A stretch of DNA of 16,228 bases from Bacteroidota bacterium (lineage in GTDB: Bacteria; Bacteroidota; Bacteroidia; Flavobacteriales; Crocinitomicaceae), in assembly GCA_029558435.1 (NCBI GenBank), contig JAKQEZ010000668.1, positions 1 to 16,228 of the forward strand, given 5' to 3'. Under the pieces are notes generated by a model. It saw nothing but the letters and a program-made list of their open reading frames with translations, was not told the origin of the DNA and searched no databases. Each line of letters opens with the position of its first letter. The first letter of the stretch is position 1. The position numbers were made by a program, and so were the translations under genes. Shown piece after piece: positions 1 through 7,528 of this stretch.

Positions 1-48
1 GATACAAAACAGCTAAAAGACGATTTGCAATGGAAATCAGAAACCTAA
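1..48 (+). CDS. Possible 3' end of an upstream gene (partial)
   Basis: Frame 1 is open from the window edge to TAA at 46-48 and reads DTKQLKDDLQWKSET. The hydrophilic, charged tail and the codon choice resemble the neighbouring genes. Fifteen codons cannot prove coding. The competing frame 3 stays open to TAA at 105-107 and ends just before a hairpin, but it uses more codons that are rare here (CTA, ATA, CGA). The product cannot be named. Confidence 0.3.
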   Translation, partial: DTKQLKDDLQWKSET

Positions 49-110
49 CAATCGCTTTAATAGTTGTACAATGCGGCGGTGATCCAAAGCTATTTTTTAA
101 AACATAAAAA

Positions 111-158
111 ATGGCCGGAATTTCTTCCGACCATTCGTGAGCGTTAATGCGCCTTTTT
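111..158 (+). terminator. Hairpin, possible terminator of the upstream gene
   Basis: ATGGCCGGAA (111-120) and TTCCGACCAT (125-134) form a 10-bp stem with one mismatch around a TTTC loop. A second small GCG/CGC hairpin (141-152) is followed by CTTTTT. The position between the upstream tail and the STAS promoter fits a terminator. The T-run does not directly follow the strong stem, so this is moderate evidence only. Confidence 0.4.
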
Positions 159-205
159 GAAGTTATTAACAATTTAGTGTCGTATAAAAAATAAACGTTC
201 ATTAG

Positions 206-234
206 TTGTTGATAAGCATTTTTCATTATTTTTG
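206..234 (+). promoter_or_regulatory. Bacteroidota-type promoter for the STAS-rnz genes
   Basis: TTG at 206-208 (-33 element) and TATTTTTG at 227-234 (-7 element, consensus TAnnTTTG) are separated by 18 nt. Transcription would start near 238-242, about ten bases before the ATG at 252. This is a motif match only. Confidence 0.55.
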
Positions 235-251
235 AAAAAACAAGCTAAATA

Positions 252-587
252 ATGAATTTCGAAACTATTCAAAACCGCAATACAGCAATTATCAAAACGT
301 TGGTTGAAAAACTCGACGCATCCAATGCAGGAACACTAAAATCTGAATTGATTGTATTGAATAAAAATGGTGTCAACTCTATTGTGATGGATTTTTCTTC
401 AACAAAATATTGCGATTCATCGGGACTTAGCGCTGTTTTAACGGCCAATCGTTTGTGCAAAGAAACAAGTGGAAAATTTATTCTTTGTGGCTTGAATTCA
501 ACCGTTGGTAAATTGATTGAAATTGCACAGTTAGACAAAGTTTTGACCATTACCAACAACCTCGAAGAAGCTAAGCAATTGCTATAA
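252..587 (+). CDS. STAS-domain protein (anti-sigma factor antagonist-like)
   Basis: A 111-residue single-domain STAS protein of the SpoIIAA/anti-anti-sigma type. The motif around residues 47-60 (DFSSTKYCDSSGLS) is the conserved loop that in SpoIIAA carries the phosphorylated serine; by alignment this is Ser57. Such proteins switch partner by serine phosphorylation and bind an anti-sigma kinase or a related regulator. No kinase or phosphatase partner gene is visible here. Its TAA at 585-587 directly abuts the GTG start of the RNase Z gene, so the two are almost certainly translated from one message. The family is clear; the partner and the regulated process are unknown. Confidence 0.85.
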   Translation: MNFETIQNRNTAIIKTLVEKLDASNAGTLKSELIVLNKNGVNSIVMDFSSTKYCDSSGLSAVLTANRLCKETSGKFILCGLNSTVGKLIEIAQLDKVLTITNNLEEAKQLL

Positions 588-1502
588 GTGAGTTTTGAAG
601 TAACCATCTTAGGAAGTGGTGGGGCGTTGCCTACATTAAATCGAAATTCTACCGCCCAATTCGTTACTTGCTGTAATCGCCATATTTTAATTGATTGTGG
701 AGAAGGAACACAATTGCAAATGCGCAAATTTGGCGTTCATTTCCAACGACTCGATATCATTTTAATTTCCCACCTTCACGGTGATCATTTTTTTGGATTG
801 GTTGGCTTGTTAAGCACCATGCGCCTTTTAGGAAGAGATGGAAAATTAACCATTATTTGCCCCAAAGGTTTGCCCGCCATCATTCAACAACAATTAGAAA
901 TTGGTTTTCAAAAATTAGACTTCGACATTCATTACATCGAGCTAACAGGCAAAGAGCAACAAATGGTGTATGAAGATAAATCTATAGAAATTCATTGTTT
1001 TCCGCTCAAACACAAAGTGCCAACTTCGGGATTTTTAATTGCAGAAAAGCCCAAAGAACGAAAAATGAAAAAAGACCAATTAGATCATCCGCTGTTGAAA
1101 ATAGAATACATTCACCGTCTCAAAAAAGGAGAGGATGTGACGACAGAAGATGGAACGGTTTTGTTGTCTAAAGATTTTACAGATGAACCACCAGTGCCCC
1201 TTTCGTATGCTTATTGCTCGGATACAGCCTATTTTGAAAAAGTGGTAGAAAACATAAAAAACGCAACAACACTCTATCACGAAGCTACGTTTTTGGAAAT
1301 GCACAAAGATTTGGCAAAAGCAACCCAACATTCTACAGCAAAGCAAGCGGCAACCATTGCAAAAATGGCCAATGTTGGGACTTTATACATGGGACACCTT
1401 AGTGCGCGCTACGGTTCAACCAATGAATTTGTGGCAGAAGCCCAAGAAATTTTTGAAAATGCACATTATGTTGAAGATGGGATGAAATTTTCTGTCAAAT
1501 GA
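588..1502 (+). CDS. rnz: Ribonuclease Z (tRNA 3'-end processing endonuclease)
   Basis: A short-form RNase Z of 304 residues, the usual length. It cuts the 3' trailer from precursor tRNAs in the cytoplasm. The metallo-beta-lactamase metal motif HLHGDH (His62, His64, Asp66, His67) is intact. Further expected ligands and signatures are HKVPTSG (His142), SDTAY (Asp212), HEATF (His231), the TQHST segment (His248) and GHLSARY (His270). The start is GTG, immediately after the STAS stop codon; starting there gives the conserved opening FEVTILGSGGALPT. The zero-base junction suggests translational coupling. Nothing in the sequence looks damaged. Confidence 0.95.
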   Translation: MSFEVTILGSGGALPTLNRNSTAQFVTCCNRHILIDCGEGTQLQMRKFGVHFQRLDIILISHLHGDHFFGLVGLLSTMRLLGRDGKLTIICPKGLPAIIQQQLEIGFQKLDFDIHYIELTGKEQQMVYEDKSIEIHCFPLKHKVPTSGFLIAEKPKERKMKKDQLDHPLLKIEYIHRLKKGEDVTTEDGTVLLSKDFTDEPPVPLSYAYCSDTAYFEKVVENIKNATTLYHEATFLEMHKDLAKATQHSTAKQAATIAKMANVGTLYMGHLSARYGSTNEFVAEAQEIFENAHYVEDGMKFSVK

Positions 1503-1515
1503 AACAAGATAATTT

Positions 1516-1523
1516 TATATTTG
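1516..1523 (+). promoter_or_regulatory. Possible -7 element before the epimerase-CBS gene
   Basis: TATATTTG matches TAnnTTTG exactly, six bases before the ATG at 1530. No TTG lies at the expected -33 distance (CTG at 1492-1494 is nearest). If used, the transcript would be nearly leaderless. Confidence 0.3.
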
Positions 1524-1529
1524 TAAACC

Positions 1530-2534
1530 ATGAAAATATCAGCCTCCATATACAGTGATAAGTCAAGAAGCTTAAAAGAAGTTATTGACGATTTGGTGAA
1601 CCATCAAGTGGATATGTTGCACGTTGATTGCAACGATGATCTAGCTGTTTTTGATGACATTGCAGCCATTCGTTCGTGGTGCGATTTGCCAATAGATTTG
1701 CACATCATAACCGAGCAACCATCAAAATATTATCAATTGTTGGAGCAACACCCTGTAGAATATGTCACCTTTCAATACGAAAATTTGAAAGAGCAATTGC
1801 AAATTCCAGCCAGCGTTACAGGTAAAAAAGGATTGGCGGTAATTACACCAACACCCATCGATGTGTTTACAGCCTATCAAGATTTTGATTTTATTTTAAT
1901 CATGGCAACCATTCCCGGACAAAGCGGTGGTGTGTTTGATAGAGTAAATTTTGATAAAATCAGAAAGTTTCGCAATAAATTTCCTGCAAAATCCATTCAC
2001 GTGGACGGTGGTGTCAACGGAGAAGTTTCGTTTATTTTGCGCAACATGGGAGTAACCTCGTCGGTGAGTGGTTCCTATTTATTCAAAGGGCCCAGCATTG
2101 GACACCAATTAATGAATTTAACTAAACGCAAGATAGAATCTCAATATGTAGTGGGCGATTTCATGACACCCATCAATGAATGTCCGGTTGTGAACGAAGC
2201 CGAATTAACGTTTTCCAACATTATCTGTGCTATTGAAAATGGAAATGTAGGGTTTACATTAATTGTTGGTCCCAACAACCAGTTCAAAGGATTGGTATCC
2301 AACGCCGATGTGCGCAAAGCATTGATAAAACATTTGGACAATCTCAACCAAATTCAACCCCAAGAAATGATAAATGCTTCACCGTTAACAATTTTGGAGG
2401 AGGCTACAGTCATTGAGTTGTTGAAAACCGTAAAATCTACACCGTTTATAGTTTCCTATTTTCCGGTGTTAAACCAACAAGGTGAAGCAGTTGGAATTGT
2501 TAATTTTGCGAATTTGATAAAAGCCGAATTATAG
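1530..2534 (+). CDS. Ribulose-phosphate 3-epimerase-like domain fused to a CBS pair
   Basis: A 334-residue two-part protein. Residues 1-200 resemble the TIM-barrel ribulose-phosphate 3-epimerase family: SASIYSD opening, LHVDCND (His31, Asp33), DLHII (His58), GLAVITPTP, a glycine-rich PGQSGG loop (about 129-134) and VDGG (Asp159). These four residues correspond to the usual metal ligands, so catalysis is possible. Residues 205-334 form two CBS motifs, with phrases such as DFMTP and GLVSNADVRKAL that resemble the CBS tail of arabinose-5-phosphate isomerases (KdsD/KpsF). CBS pairs usually bind nucleotides and control the attached enzyme. The next genes are DAHP synthase and a KdsC-type phosphatase, suggesting a sugar-phosphate role. 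Substrate and activity are inferred; it may be a divergent paralogue of a separate housekeeping rpe. Confidence 0.7.
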   Translation: MKISASIYSDKSRSLKEVIDDLVNHQVDMLHVDCNDDLAVFDDIAAIRSWCDLPIDLHIITEQPSKYYQLLEQHPVEYVTFQYENLKEQLQIPASVTGKKGLAVITPTPIDVFTAYQDFDFILIMATIPGQSGGVFDRVNFDKIRKFRNKFPAKSIHVDGGVNGEVSFILRNMGVTSSVSGSYLFKGPSIGHQLMNLTKRKIESQYVVGDFMTPINECPVVNEAELTFSNIICAIENGNVGFTLIVGPNNQFKGLVSNADVRKALIKHLDNLNQIQPQEMINASPLTILEEATVIELLKTVKSTPFIVSYFPVLNQQGEAVGIVNFANLIKAEL

Positions 2535-2590
2535 ATTCAAATTGTTTATAAGTTCACACGCAAACCGCCTACTTCAACGATAACTTTTGT

Positions 2591-2598
2591 TATTTTTG
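2591..2598 (+). promoter_or_regulatory. Possible -7 element before the DAHP synthase gene
   Basis: TATTTTTG fits TAnnTTTG and lies 23 bases before the ATG at 2622, in an 87-base gap that is the longest within this gene train. No TTG is present at the -33 distance. An adjacent ATAAC/GTTAT inverted repeat (about 2580-2593) overlaps it. Confidence 0.3.
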
Positions 2599-2621
2599 TT
2601 TGAATTTTTTAAAAAATTAGT

Positions 2622-3620
2622 ATGATATTACACATTAAAAACGGTGTAAAAACAGAAAGAATTGAGGCGATTGCACGTGAAATAAATGCTTTTCACATTC
2701 ATTATCAAGGAAAAGTAGTCTTGATTACAGAATCCAAAGTAAAAGAAGTTCCAGCATCCATTGCAGATGATGTTGATTCGTTTTGGGTGGCTGATTCAGA
2801 TATTCAATTGGCTTCAAAAAGTTACCAACGTGAAAAAAGAACCATTCAATTGGGTAATGTTACCATTGGTGGGGCTACCAATAATACCGTTTTAATTGGC
2901 GGACCGTGTTCGGTGGAGTCGGAAGAGCAAATTCGTTCTTCGTCAGAATTGTTAAAATCGTTGAATTTATCGGTGTTGAGAGGAGGTTGCTACAAGCCAA
3001 GAACAAGTCCTTATTCGTTTCAAGGAATGGGCAAAGAAGGCTTGTTGTTACTTGCAAAAATGCGCGAAGAATACGGTTTAACAGTAATTACCGAAGCAAG
3101 AGATGCAACACATATCGATGAGATTATTGAATATTCGGATGTAATTCAAGTGGGTGCAAAAGCCATGTACGATCAAGGAATTTTACGTGCATGTGCCAAA
3201 ACAACCAAGCCAGTGTTGATTAAACGTGGATTTGGAACAACATTGCAAGAATTTGTTCAAGCATCAGAATTTGTTTTATCGGGTGGAAATCCAAATGTGA
3301 TTTTATGCGAGCGTGGTATTCGTACTTTTGAAACAAAAACACGTTTTACGCTAGATTTGTGTGGTGTTGCTTGGTTGCAAGAATACACCAATTCGCCTAT
3401 CATTTTGGATCCATCGCATGCCATTGGTTATGCTTATGGGGTGTTGCCACTTGCCAAAGCGTGTGTAGCAATGGGCGTTGACGGATTGTTGATTGAGGCA
3501 CATCCCAACCCTAAAGTTGCCAAATCAGATGCTGCTCAGCAATTGAATCATCAAGAATTTACAGCATTAAAAAATGAATTACAAACAGTTGCACAAGCTG
3601 TTGGATATAAAATTGTATAG
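2622..3620 (+). CDS. aroF: 3-deoxy-7-phosphoheptulonate (DAHP) synthase, type I-beta
   Basis: A 332-residue DAHP synthase, which condenses phosphoenolpyruvate with erythrose 4-phosphate in the first step of the shikimate pathway. Residues 1-85 form the small ferredoxin-like N-terminal domain known from the Thermotoga-type enzyme, where it mediates feedback inhibition by aromatic amino acids. The barrel follows with GGPCSVES (Cys96), YKPRTSPYSFQG (124-135), KRGF (Lys201), DPSH (His266), IEAHP (Glu292) and KSDAAQ (Asp303); the Cys, His, Glu and Asp are the metal ligands. The KPRTS motif separates it from Kdo-8-phosphate synthase, which has KANRS-type residues. Its stop lies three bases before the phosphatase gene, so the two are probably co-expressed. 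Symbol by family; which aro paralogue is uncertain. Confidence 0.93.
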   Translation: MILHIKNGVKTERIEAIAREINAFHIHYQGKVVLITESKVKEVPASIADDVDSFWVADSDIQLASKSYQREKRTIQLGNVTIGGATNNTVLIGGPCSVESEEQIRSSSELLKSLNLSVLRGGCYKPRTSPYSFQGMGKEGLLLLAKMREEYGLTVITEARDATHIDEIIEYSDVIQVGAKAMYDQGILRACAKTTKPVLIKRGFGTTLQEFVQASEFVLSGGNPNVILCERGIRTFETKTRFTLDLCGVAWLQEYTNSPIILDPSHAIGYAYGVLPLAKACVAMGVDGLLIEAHPNPKVAKSDAAQQLNHQEFTALKNELQTVAQAVGYKIV

Positions 3621-3623
3621 TGT

Positions 3624-4295
3624 ATGATGTTGGATGAAAATATCAAAGGGTTGTGCTCCAAATATGGATTGGATCACGTAGCTTTTTTAGCTGATTTTGG
3701 AATAGAAAATGTGCAAGAATTAACCTTGTTTGATTTGCAAGCAATTGCCGAAGAATATGAAGTTGATTTGTATGCCTTGCTATTCAAGCCCCTTTTTCCC
3801 AACCAACATTTAAAAGATAAATTAAAAAAAATTAAGCTCTTGGTATTGGATGTTGATGGCGTGATGACCGACGGAGGAATGTATTTCACTGAAAGTGGCG
3901 ACCAATTCAAAAAGTTCAATACAAAAGATGGAATGGCAATTATTCAACTCACCAAAAATAATTTTCAAATTGCCATTATCTCTTCCGGTTTTGTTTCCCA
4001 ATCGGTTGAGGCAAGAGCAAAAATGTTAGGTATTCAACATTGTGTTGTTTCGCGTGATAAAAAAATCGATGTGCTTCAACAAATTATCGAAAAATTGAAT
4101 TTATCATTAGCAGAAGTAGCCATCATTGGAGATGATATCAACGATTTGGATATCATGAAAAGCGTATCCATTGCCGCTTGTCCTAAAGATGCCGTGCAAG
4201 AAGTGAAAAACAATTGCCACATAGTTTTGAATACGAATGGAGGGAGAGGATGTGTAAGAGAATTTATTGATTTACACTTAATTGATAAAATTTAG
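3624..4295 (+). CDS. kdsC: KdsC-family HAD phosphatase (Kdo-8-phosphate phosphatase-like) with N-terminal extension
   Basis: A 223-residue C0-type HAD phosphatase. KdsC releases phosphate from Kdo 8-phosphate in lipopolysaccharide synthesis. Motif I is LDVDGVMTDG (Asp76, Asp78), motif II the IISSG serines (120-121), motif III the lysine in RDKK (about 146-147) and motif IV GDDINDLDIM (Asp170-Asp174). The GGRGCVREF tail (206-214) is the KdsC signature that reaches into the neighbouring subunit. Two features are unusual. About 68 residues precede the catalytic domain, predicted helical from their composition and absent from the compact E. coli enzyme. Also, the usual TGR after motif II is replaced by SSG. 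The start is one of two adjacent ATGs (3624 or 3627). It lies three bases after the DAHP synthase gene. Another 2-keto-3-deoxy sugar-acid phosphate is a possible substrate. Confidence 0.82.
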   Translation: MMLDENIKGLCSKYGLDHVAFLADFGIENVQELTLFDLQAIAEEYEVDLYALLFKPLFPNQHLKDKLKKIKLLVLDVDGVMTDGGMYFTESGDQFKKFNTKDGMAIIQLTKNNFQIAIISSGFVSQSVEARAKMLGIQHCVVSRDKKIDVLQQIIEKLNLSLAEVAIIGDDINDLDIMKSVSIAACPKDAVQEVKNNCHIVLNTNGGRGCVREFIDLHLIDKI

Positions 4296-4322
4296 TTATA
4301 TTTATTGACTCGAAATTAAGAA

Positions 4323-5555
4323 ATGAAACAGGTTAGAATTGGAATTGTAAGAGAAGGTAAAATTCCTCGCGATTTGCGTGTACCGTTAACTCCAAAACAG
4401 TGCAAAACTATAGAAGCGCAATATCCAGAGGTGGAAGTGATTGTTCAACCAAGTCCATTTCGTAGTTACAAAGACGAAGAATACCGTGCAGAAGGTATAG
4501 CTTTAAACGAAGATTTATCAGCTTGCGATGTGTTGTTGGGAGTAAAAGAAGTGAATATTAGCGACTTAATTCCGAATAAAAAATACATGTTCTTTTCGCA
4601 TACTATGAAAAAACAGGCATACAACCAAAAATTGTTGCGTGCCATTTTGGATAAAAAAATTCAATTAATAGATTACGAAGCTCTAAAAGATAAAAACAAT
4701 AAACGCATCATTGGCTTTGGTCGCTATGCCGGAATTGTTGGAACCTATAATGGTTTTTTAACATTAGGATTAAAAACAAAAACGTTCAATCTAAAACCCG
4801 CTTATTTGTGTGAGCATCGCGAGGAATTAGAAAAAGAATTGGTGAATGTTTCTTTACCCGCAAACACAAAAATTGTTGTTACAGGATGGGGACGTGTAGG
4901 CAACGGTGCAAAAGAAATTTTAGACTTATTGCCAATCAAAGAAGTGAGTCCGCGCGAATATTTGGAAGAAACATTCGACGAACCAGTTTATACGCATTTG
5001 GATACAGAAGATTACTATGCACCTAAAAACGGAGGTGAGTTTGTAAAAAAAGATTTTTATTCAGCACCAGAAACCTATAAATCAACGTTGGATACCTATA
5101 TTTTAAAGGATACAACCATGTATATTCCTTGTCATTTTTGGAGCAACAGAGCACCTAAGTTAATTACAACGGAATTGTTAACCAATCCAAAATGCAAGTT
5201 GAAAGTTATTGCAGATGTTTCTTGTGATATTGCAGATCCTATTGTGAGCACCATTCGCCCAAGTAAAATTGGCGATGCTATTTATGGTTACAATCCATTT
5301 ACGGCTAAGGAAGTTGATTTTATGGACGAAGATGCAGTTGCAGTAATGGCAGTTGATAATTTACCGTGTGAATTGCCTAAAGATGCATCCGAAGATTTTG
5401 GAAATGAGTTGATTAGAAGTGTTTTTCCTCGATTATTTAGAGAAGACCCCGATCAGATTATTTTCCGTGGTTCTGAAACAGATTTGAATGGAAACCTTAC
5501 ATCTCATTTTGAATATTTGAGTGATTATGCAAACACACCAAATACGGTTGAATGA
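4323..5555 (+). CDS. Lysine-ketoglutarate reductase / alanine dehydrogenase-family oxidoreductase
   Basis: A 410-residue NAD(P)-dependent dehydrogenase of the AlaDH/PNT-LKR superfamily. The N-terminal domain opens with RIGIVREGKIPRDLRVPLTP and continues with a VKE motif (74-76) and the FFSHTMKKQ segment (90-98). The Rossmann nucleotide-binding loop is VTGWGRVGNG (186-195). The C-terminal part has ADVSCDIADPI (297-307) and DNLPCELPKDASEDFGNEL (345-363), which closely resembles the lysine-ketoglutarate reductase half of the bifunctional lysine-degrading enzyme AASS. The family therefore points to saccharopine formation or cleavage, although many Bacteroidota members are only called NAD(P)-dependent oxidoreductase. 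The gene begins 27 bases after the phosphatase and its TGA overlaps the next ATG by four bases. No saccharopine dehydrogenase partner is present in the window. Confidence 0.8.
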   Translation: MKQVRIGIVREGKIPRDLRVPLTPKQCKTIEAQYPEVEVIVQPSPFRSYKDEEYRAEGIALNEDLSACDVLLGVKEVNISDLIPNKKYMFFSHTMKKQAYNQKLLRAILDKKIQLIDYEALKDKNNKRIIGFGRYAGIVGTYNGFLTLGLKTKTFNLKPAYLCEHREELEKELVNVSLPANTKIVVTGWGRVGNGAKEILDLLPIKEVSPREYLEETFDEPVYTHLDTEDYYAPKNGGEFVKKDFYSAPETYKSTLDTYILKDTTMYIPCHFWSNRAPKLITTELLTNPKCKLKVIADVSCDIADPIVSTIRPSKIGDAIYGYNPFTAKEVDFMDEDAVAVMAVDNLPCELPKDASEDFGNELIRSVFPRLFREDPDQIIFRGSETDLNGNLTSHFEYLSDYANTPNTVE

Positions 5556-6949
5556 GAGCACAAGCAGATAGAAAAGTAATAAGAGGATGGATTTTTTATG
5601 ACTGGGCAAACTCAGTTTACAATCTTGTTATATCTTCTGCTATATTTCCTATTTTTTATGATAACGTTACCACCAAAGCATTTTTAAAAAATTACAATGC
5701 TGCCAACAACTTGAATTTGACAGAAGTACCTGCTAATGTAGATGTTGTAGTGCCGTTTTTTGGTACACAACTTTCACCTTCGGTATTGATGTCGTTTACT
5801 TTGTCAATTTCTTTTTTGGTGGTTTCTATTTTATCACCCATGTTGTCGGGGATTGCCGATGTGACGGGCTCTAAAAAACGTTTCCTACAGTTTTTCTGTT
5901 ACTTAGGAGCATTGTCGTGTGTTTCTTTGTACTGGTTTGGAAAAGCGCCGTTTGAAATTGGAATGCTATCGGTGTTTTTAGCCAGCATTGGGTTTTGGAA
6001 CAGTTTGGTGTTTTACAATGCATTTTTGCCCGAAATTGCAGTGCCGCGTTTGCACGATAAAATCTCAGCAAGTGGCTTTACAATGGGTTATTTAGGTAGT
6101 ATGTTGTTGCTCATTATTTGCTTGGCAATAATAATGGGAATCGGGCCAGAATATACAGGCGTTAGCTTTATTTTAGTGGGAGTTTGGTGGGTTTCATTCA
6201 GCCAAATAACTTTTAGAAGATTGCCCAATAATGTGTACAACAAAGCTGCTGTTCCTAATAAATTGACCAGAGGATTTAAAGAATTAAAAAATGTGTTTTT
6301 TGAGTTCAATCAATCCAAATTATTGAAACGCTATTTATTGTCGTTTTTCTTTTTCAATACCGGTGTGCAAACCGTTATGCTAATGGCTGTTTTGTATGCT
6401 AAAATTGAAATTTTTTCTGGAGAATATGCCGACCAAGCAACCACAGGTTTGATTTTAGCCATTTTGTTGATTCAATTATTGGGGGCTTTTGGCGCTTTTA
6501 TCTTGTCGAGAGTTTCCAATGTGTTGGGCAACATTCGCTCGTTAATTATTGCGGTTGCGATATGGGTGCTTTTGTGTTTGTGGGCATATTTCATTCAAAC
6601 GCCAACCGAATTTTATTACCTAGCAGCTGGAGTTGGTTTGGTAATGGGCGGAACACAAGCGTTGGCACGTTCAACCTATTCTAAAATGTTGCCACGAACA
6701 GAAAACCACGCTTCGTATTTCTCTTTTTACGATGTGGCAGAAAAAATTGGTATCGTCTTCGGAACACTGTTTTTTGGTTTGATGGAATATTTAACCAACG
6801 ACATTCGCTCGTCTATTTTATCGGTTATATTTTTCTTTTCCATTGGTTTAATTGCACTTTTCTTTGTGCCAATTAGCAATAAAAGAAACGATAATGATTA
6901 TGATAAACAATTAACGCAAGATAATCCAACGTTTGAATTTTTAAAGTAA
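5552..6949 (+). CDS. MFS transporter, UMF1 / Atg22-like family
   Basis: A 465-residue inner-membrane protein with many hydrophobic helices, about twelve by family expectation. UMF1 signatures are present: GWIFYDWANS at 12-21, FWNSLVFYNAFLPEIA at 148-163 and TQALARSTYSKMLPR at 368-382. A polar stretch of roughly 35 residues (about 38-73) follows the first helix and should be extracytoplasmic. The family is related to eukaryotic Atg22 vacuolar effluxers and is often annotated as a sugar or small-molecule permease; the substrate is unknown. The ATG overlaps the stop of the dehydrogenase gene in an ATGA, so expression is probably coupled to that enzyme, and amino-acid-related transport is a guess based on this. 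The AraC-type regulator follows directly. Confidence 0.85.
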   Translation: MRAQADRKVIRGWIFYDWANSVYNLVISSAIFPIFYDNVTTKAFLKNYNAANNLNLTEVPANVDVVVPFFGTQLSPSVLMSFTLSISFLVVSILSPMLSGIADVTGSKKRFLQFFCYLGALSCVSLYWFGKAPFEIGMLSVFLASIGFWNSLVFYNAFLPEIAVPRLHDKISASGFTMGYLGSMLLLIICLAIIMGIGPEYTGVSFILVGVWWVSFSQITFRRLPNNVYNKAAVPNKLTRGFKELKNVFFEFNQSKLLKRYLLSFFFFNTGVQTVMLMAVLYAKIEIFSGEYADQATTGLILAILLIQLLGAFGAFILSRVSNVLGNIRSLIIAVAIWVLLCLWAYFIQTPTEFYYLAAGVGLVMGGTQALARSTYSKMLPRTENHASYFSFYDVAEKIGIVFGTLFFGLMEYLTNDIRSSILSVIFFFSIGLIALFFVPISNKRNDNDYDKQLTQDNPTFEFLK

Positions 6950-6958
6950 TTGAACGAC

Positions 6959-7525
6959 ATGTCTAAAGAACTTTCAATCAAAAACATGGTGTGCGATCGC
7001 TGCATAATGGCGGTTAAAAATACCTTGGAGCAATTGCAGATTGATTATTCGTCGGTGACTTTAGGTAAAACCGAACTTACACAACCCATTTCGGACGAAA
7101 AGTTGAATCAATTGGAACATCAATTGCAACAAATTGGTTTTGAATTATTGAAAGATAAAAAAATACAACTGGTAGAAAAAGTCAAAAACTTGATTATTAA
7201 CCATGTGCATCATCAACATACAACGTTGAAAGTTAATCTGTCGGATTATTTAAGCGATGAAATTTCTATGGATTATGGTTCCATCAGCAAATTGTTTTCT
7301 GAAATGGAAGGAACCACCATCGAGAAGTTTGTCATTGCCCAAAAAATAGAAAAAGTAAAAGAATTGATTAGCTACAACGAACTGACATTGAGCGAAATTG
7401 CCGATGAATTAAACTACTCCAGCGTTGCACACCTAAGCACACAATTCAAAAAAGTTACAGGACTTACTACAACCGAATACAAACTCAACAACCAAAACGA
7501 TCGAAAACCAATTAGCGGGATTTAA
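6959..7525 (+). CDS. AraC-type transcriptional regulator with N-terminal HMA-like domain
   Basis: A 188-residue protein when started at ATG 6959; an in-frame TTG at 6950 directly after the transporter stop would add three residues. Residues 1-70 resemble a heavy-metal-associated (HMA) fold with SIKNMVCDRCIMAV, keeping the metal-binding pair Cys12 and Cys15. A short linker contains NHVHHQH (81-87). Residues 95-175 form an AraC-type DNA-binding domain with two helix-turn-helix units, including LTLSEIADELNYSSVAHLS and the FKKVTGLTTTEY end. This layout recurs in Bacteroidota and suggests metal sensing, but the metal and targets are unknown. The gene follows the UMF1 transporter with no gap or a nine-base gap and is the last gene of the plus-strand train. 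Confidence 0.82.
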   Translation: MSKELSIKNMVCDRCIMAVKNTLEQLQIDYSSVTLGKTELTQPISDEKLNQLEHQLQQIGFELLKDKKIQLVEKVKNLIINHVHHQHTTLKVNLSDYLSDEISMDYGSISKLFSEMEGTTIEKFVIAQKIEKVKELISYNELTLSEIADELNYSSVAHLSTQFKKVTGLTTTEYKLNNQNDRKPISGI

Positions 7526-7528
7526 CTC

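Noticed and set aside
3..107. Frame-3 tail ending directly before the hairpin at 111
   Set aside because: It cannot be excluded, but its codons (CTA, ATA, CGA) are less like the neighbours than those of frame 1, and 34 open codons can arise by chance. It is kept only as an alternative.
269..727. Minus-strand reading frame across the STAS and RNase Z genes (152 codons)
   Set aside because: It is fully antisense to two well-supported genes and shows no recognisable domain.
2622..3620. The synthase might be Kdo-8-phosphate synthase (KdsA), which would complete a Kdo operon
   Set aside because: It has the KPRTS motif and the ferredoxin-like N-terminal domain of type I-beta DAHP synthase, not the KANRS-type motif of KdsA.
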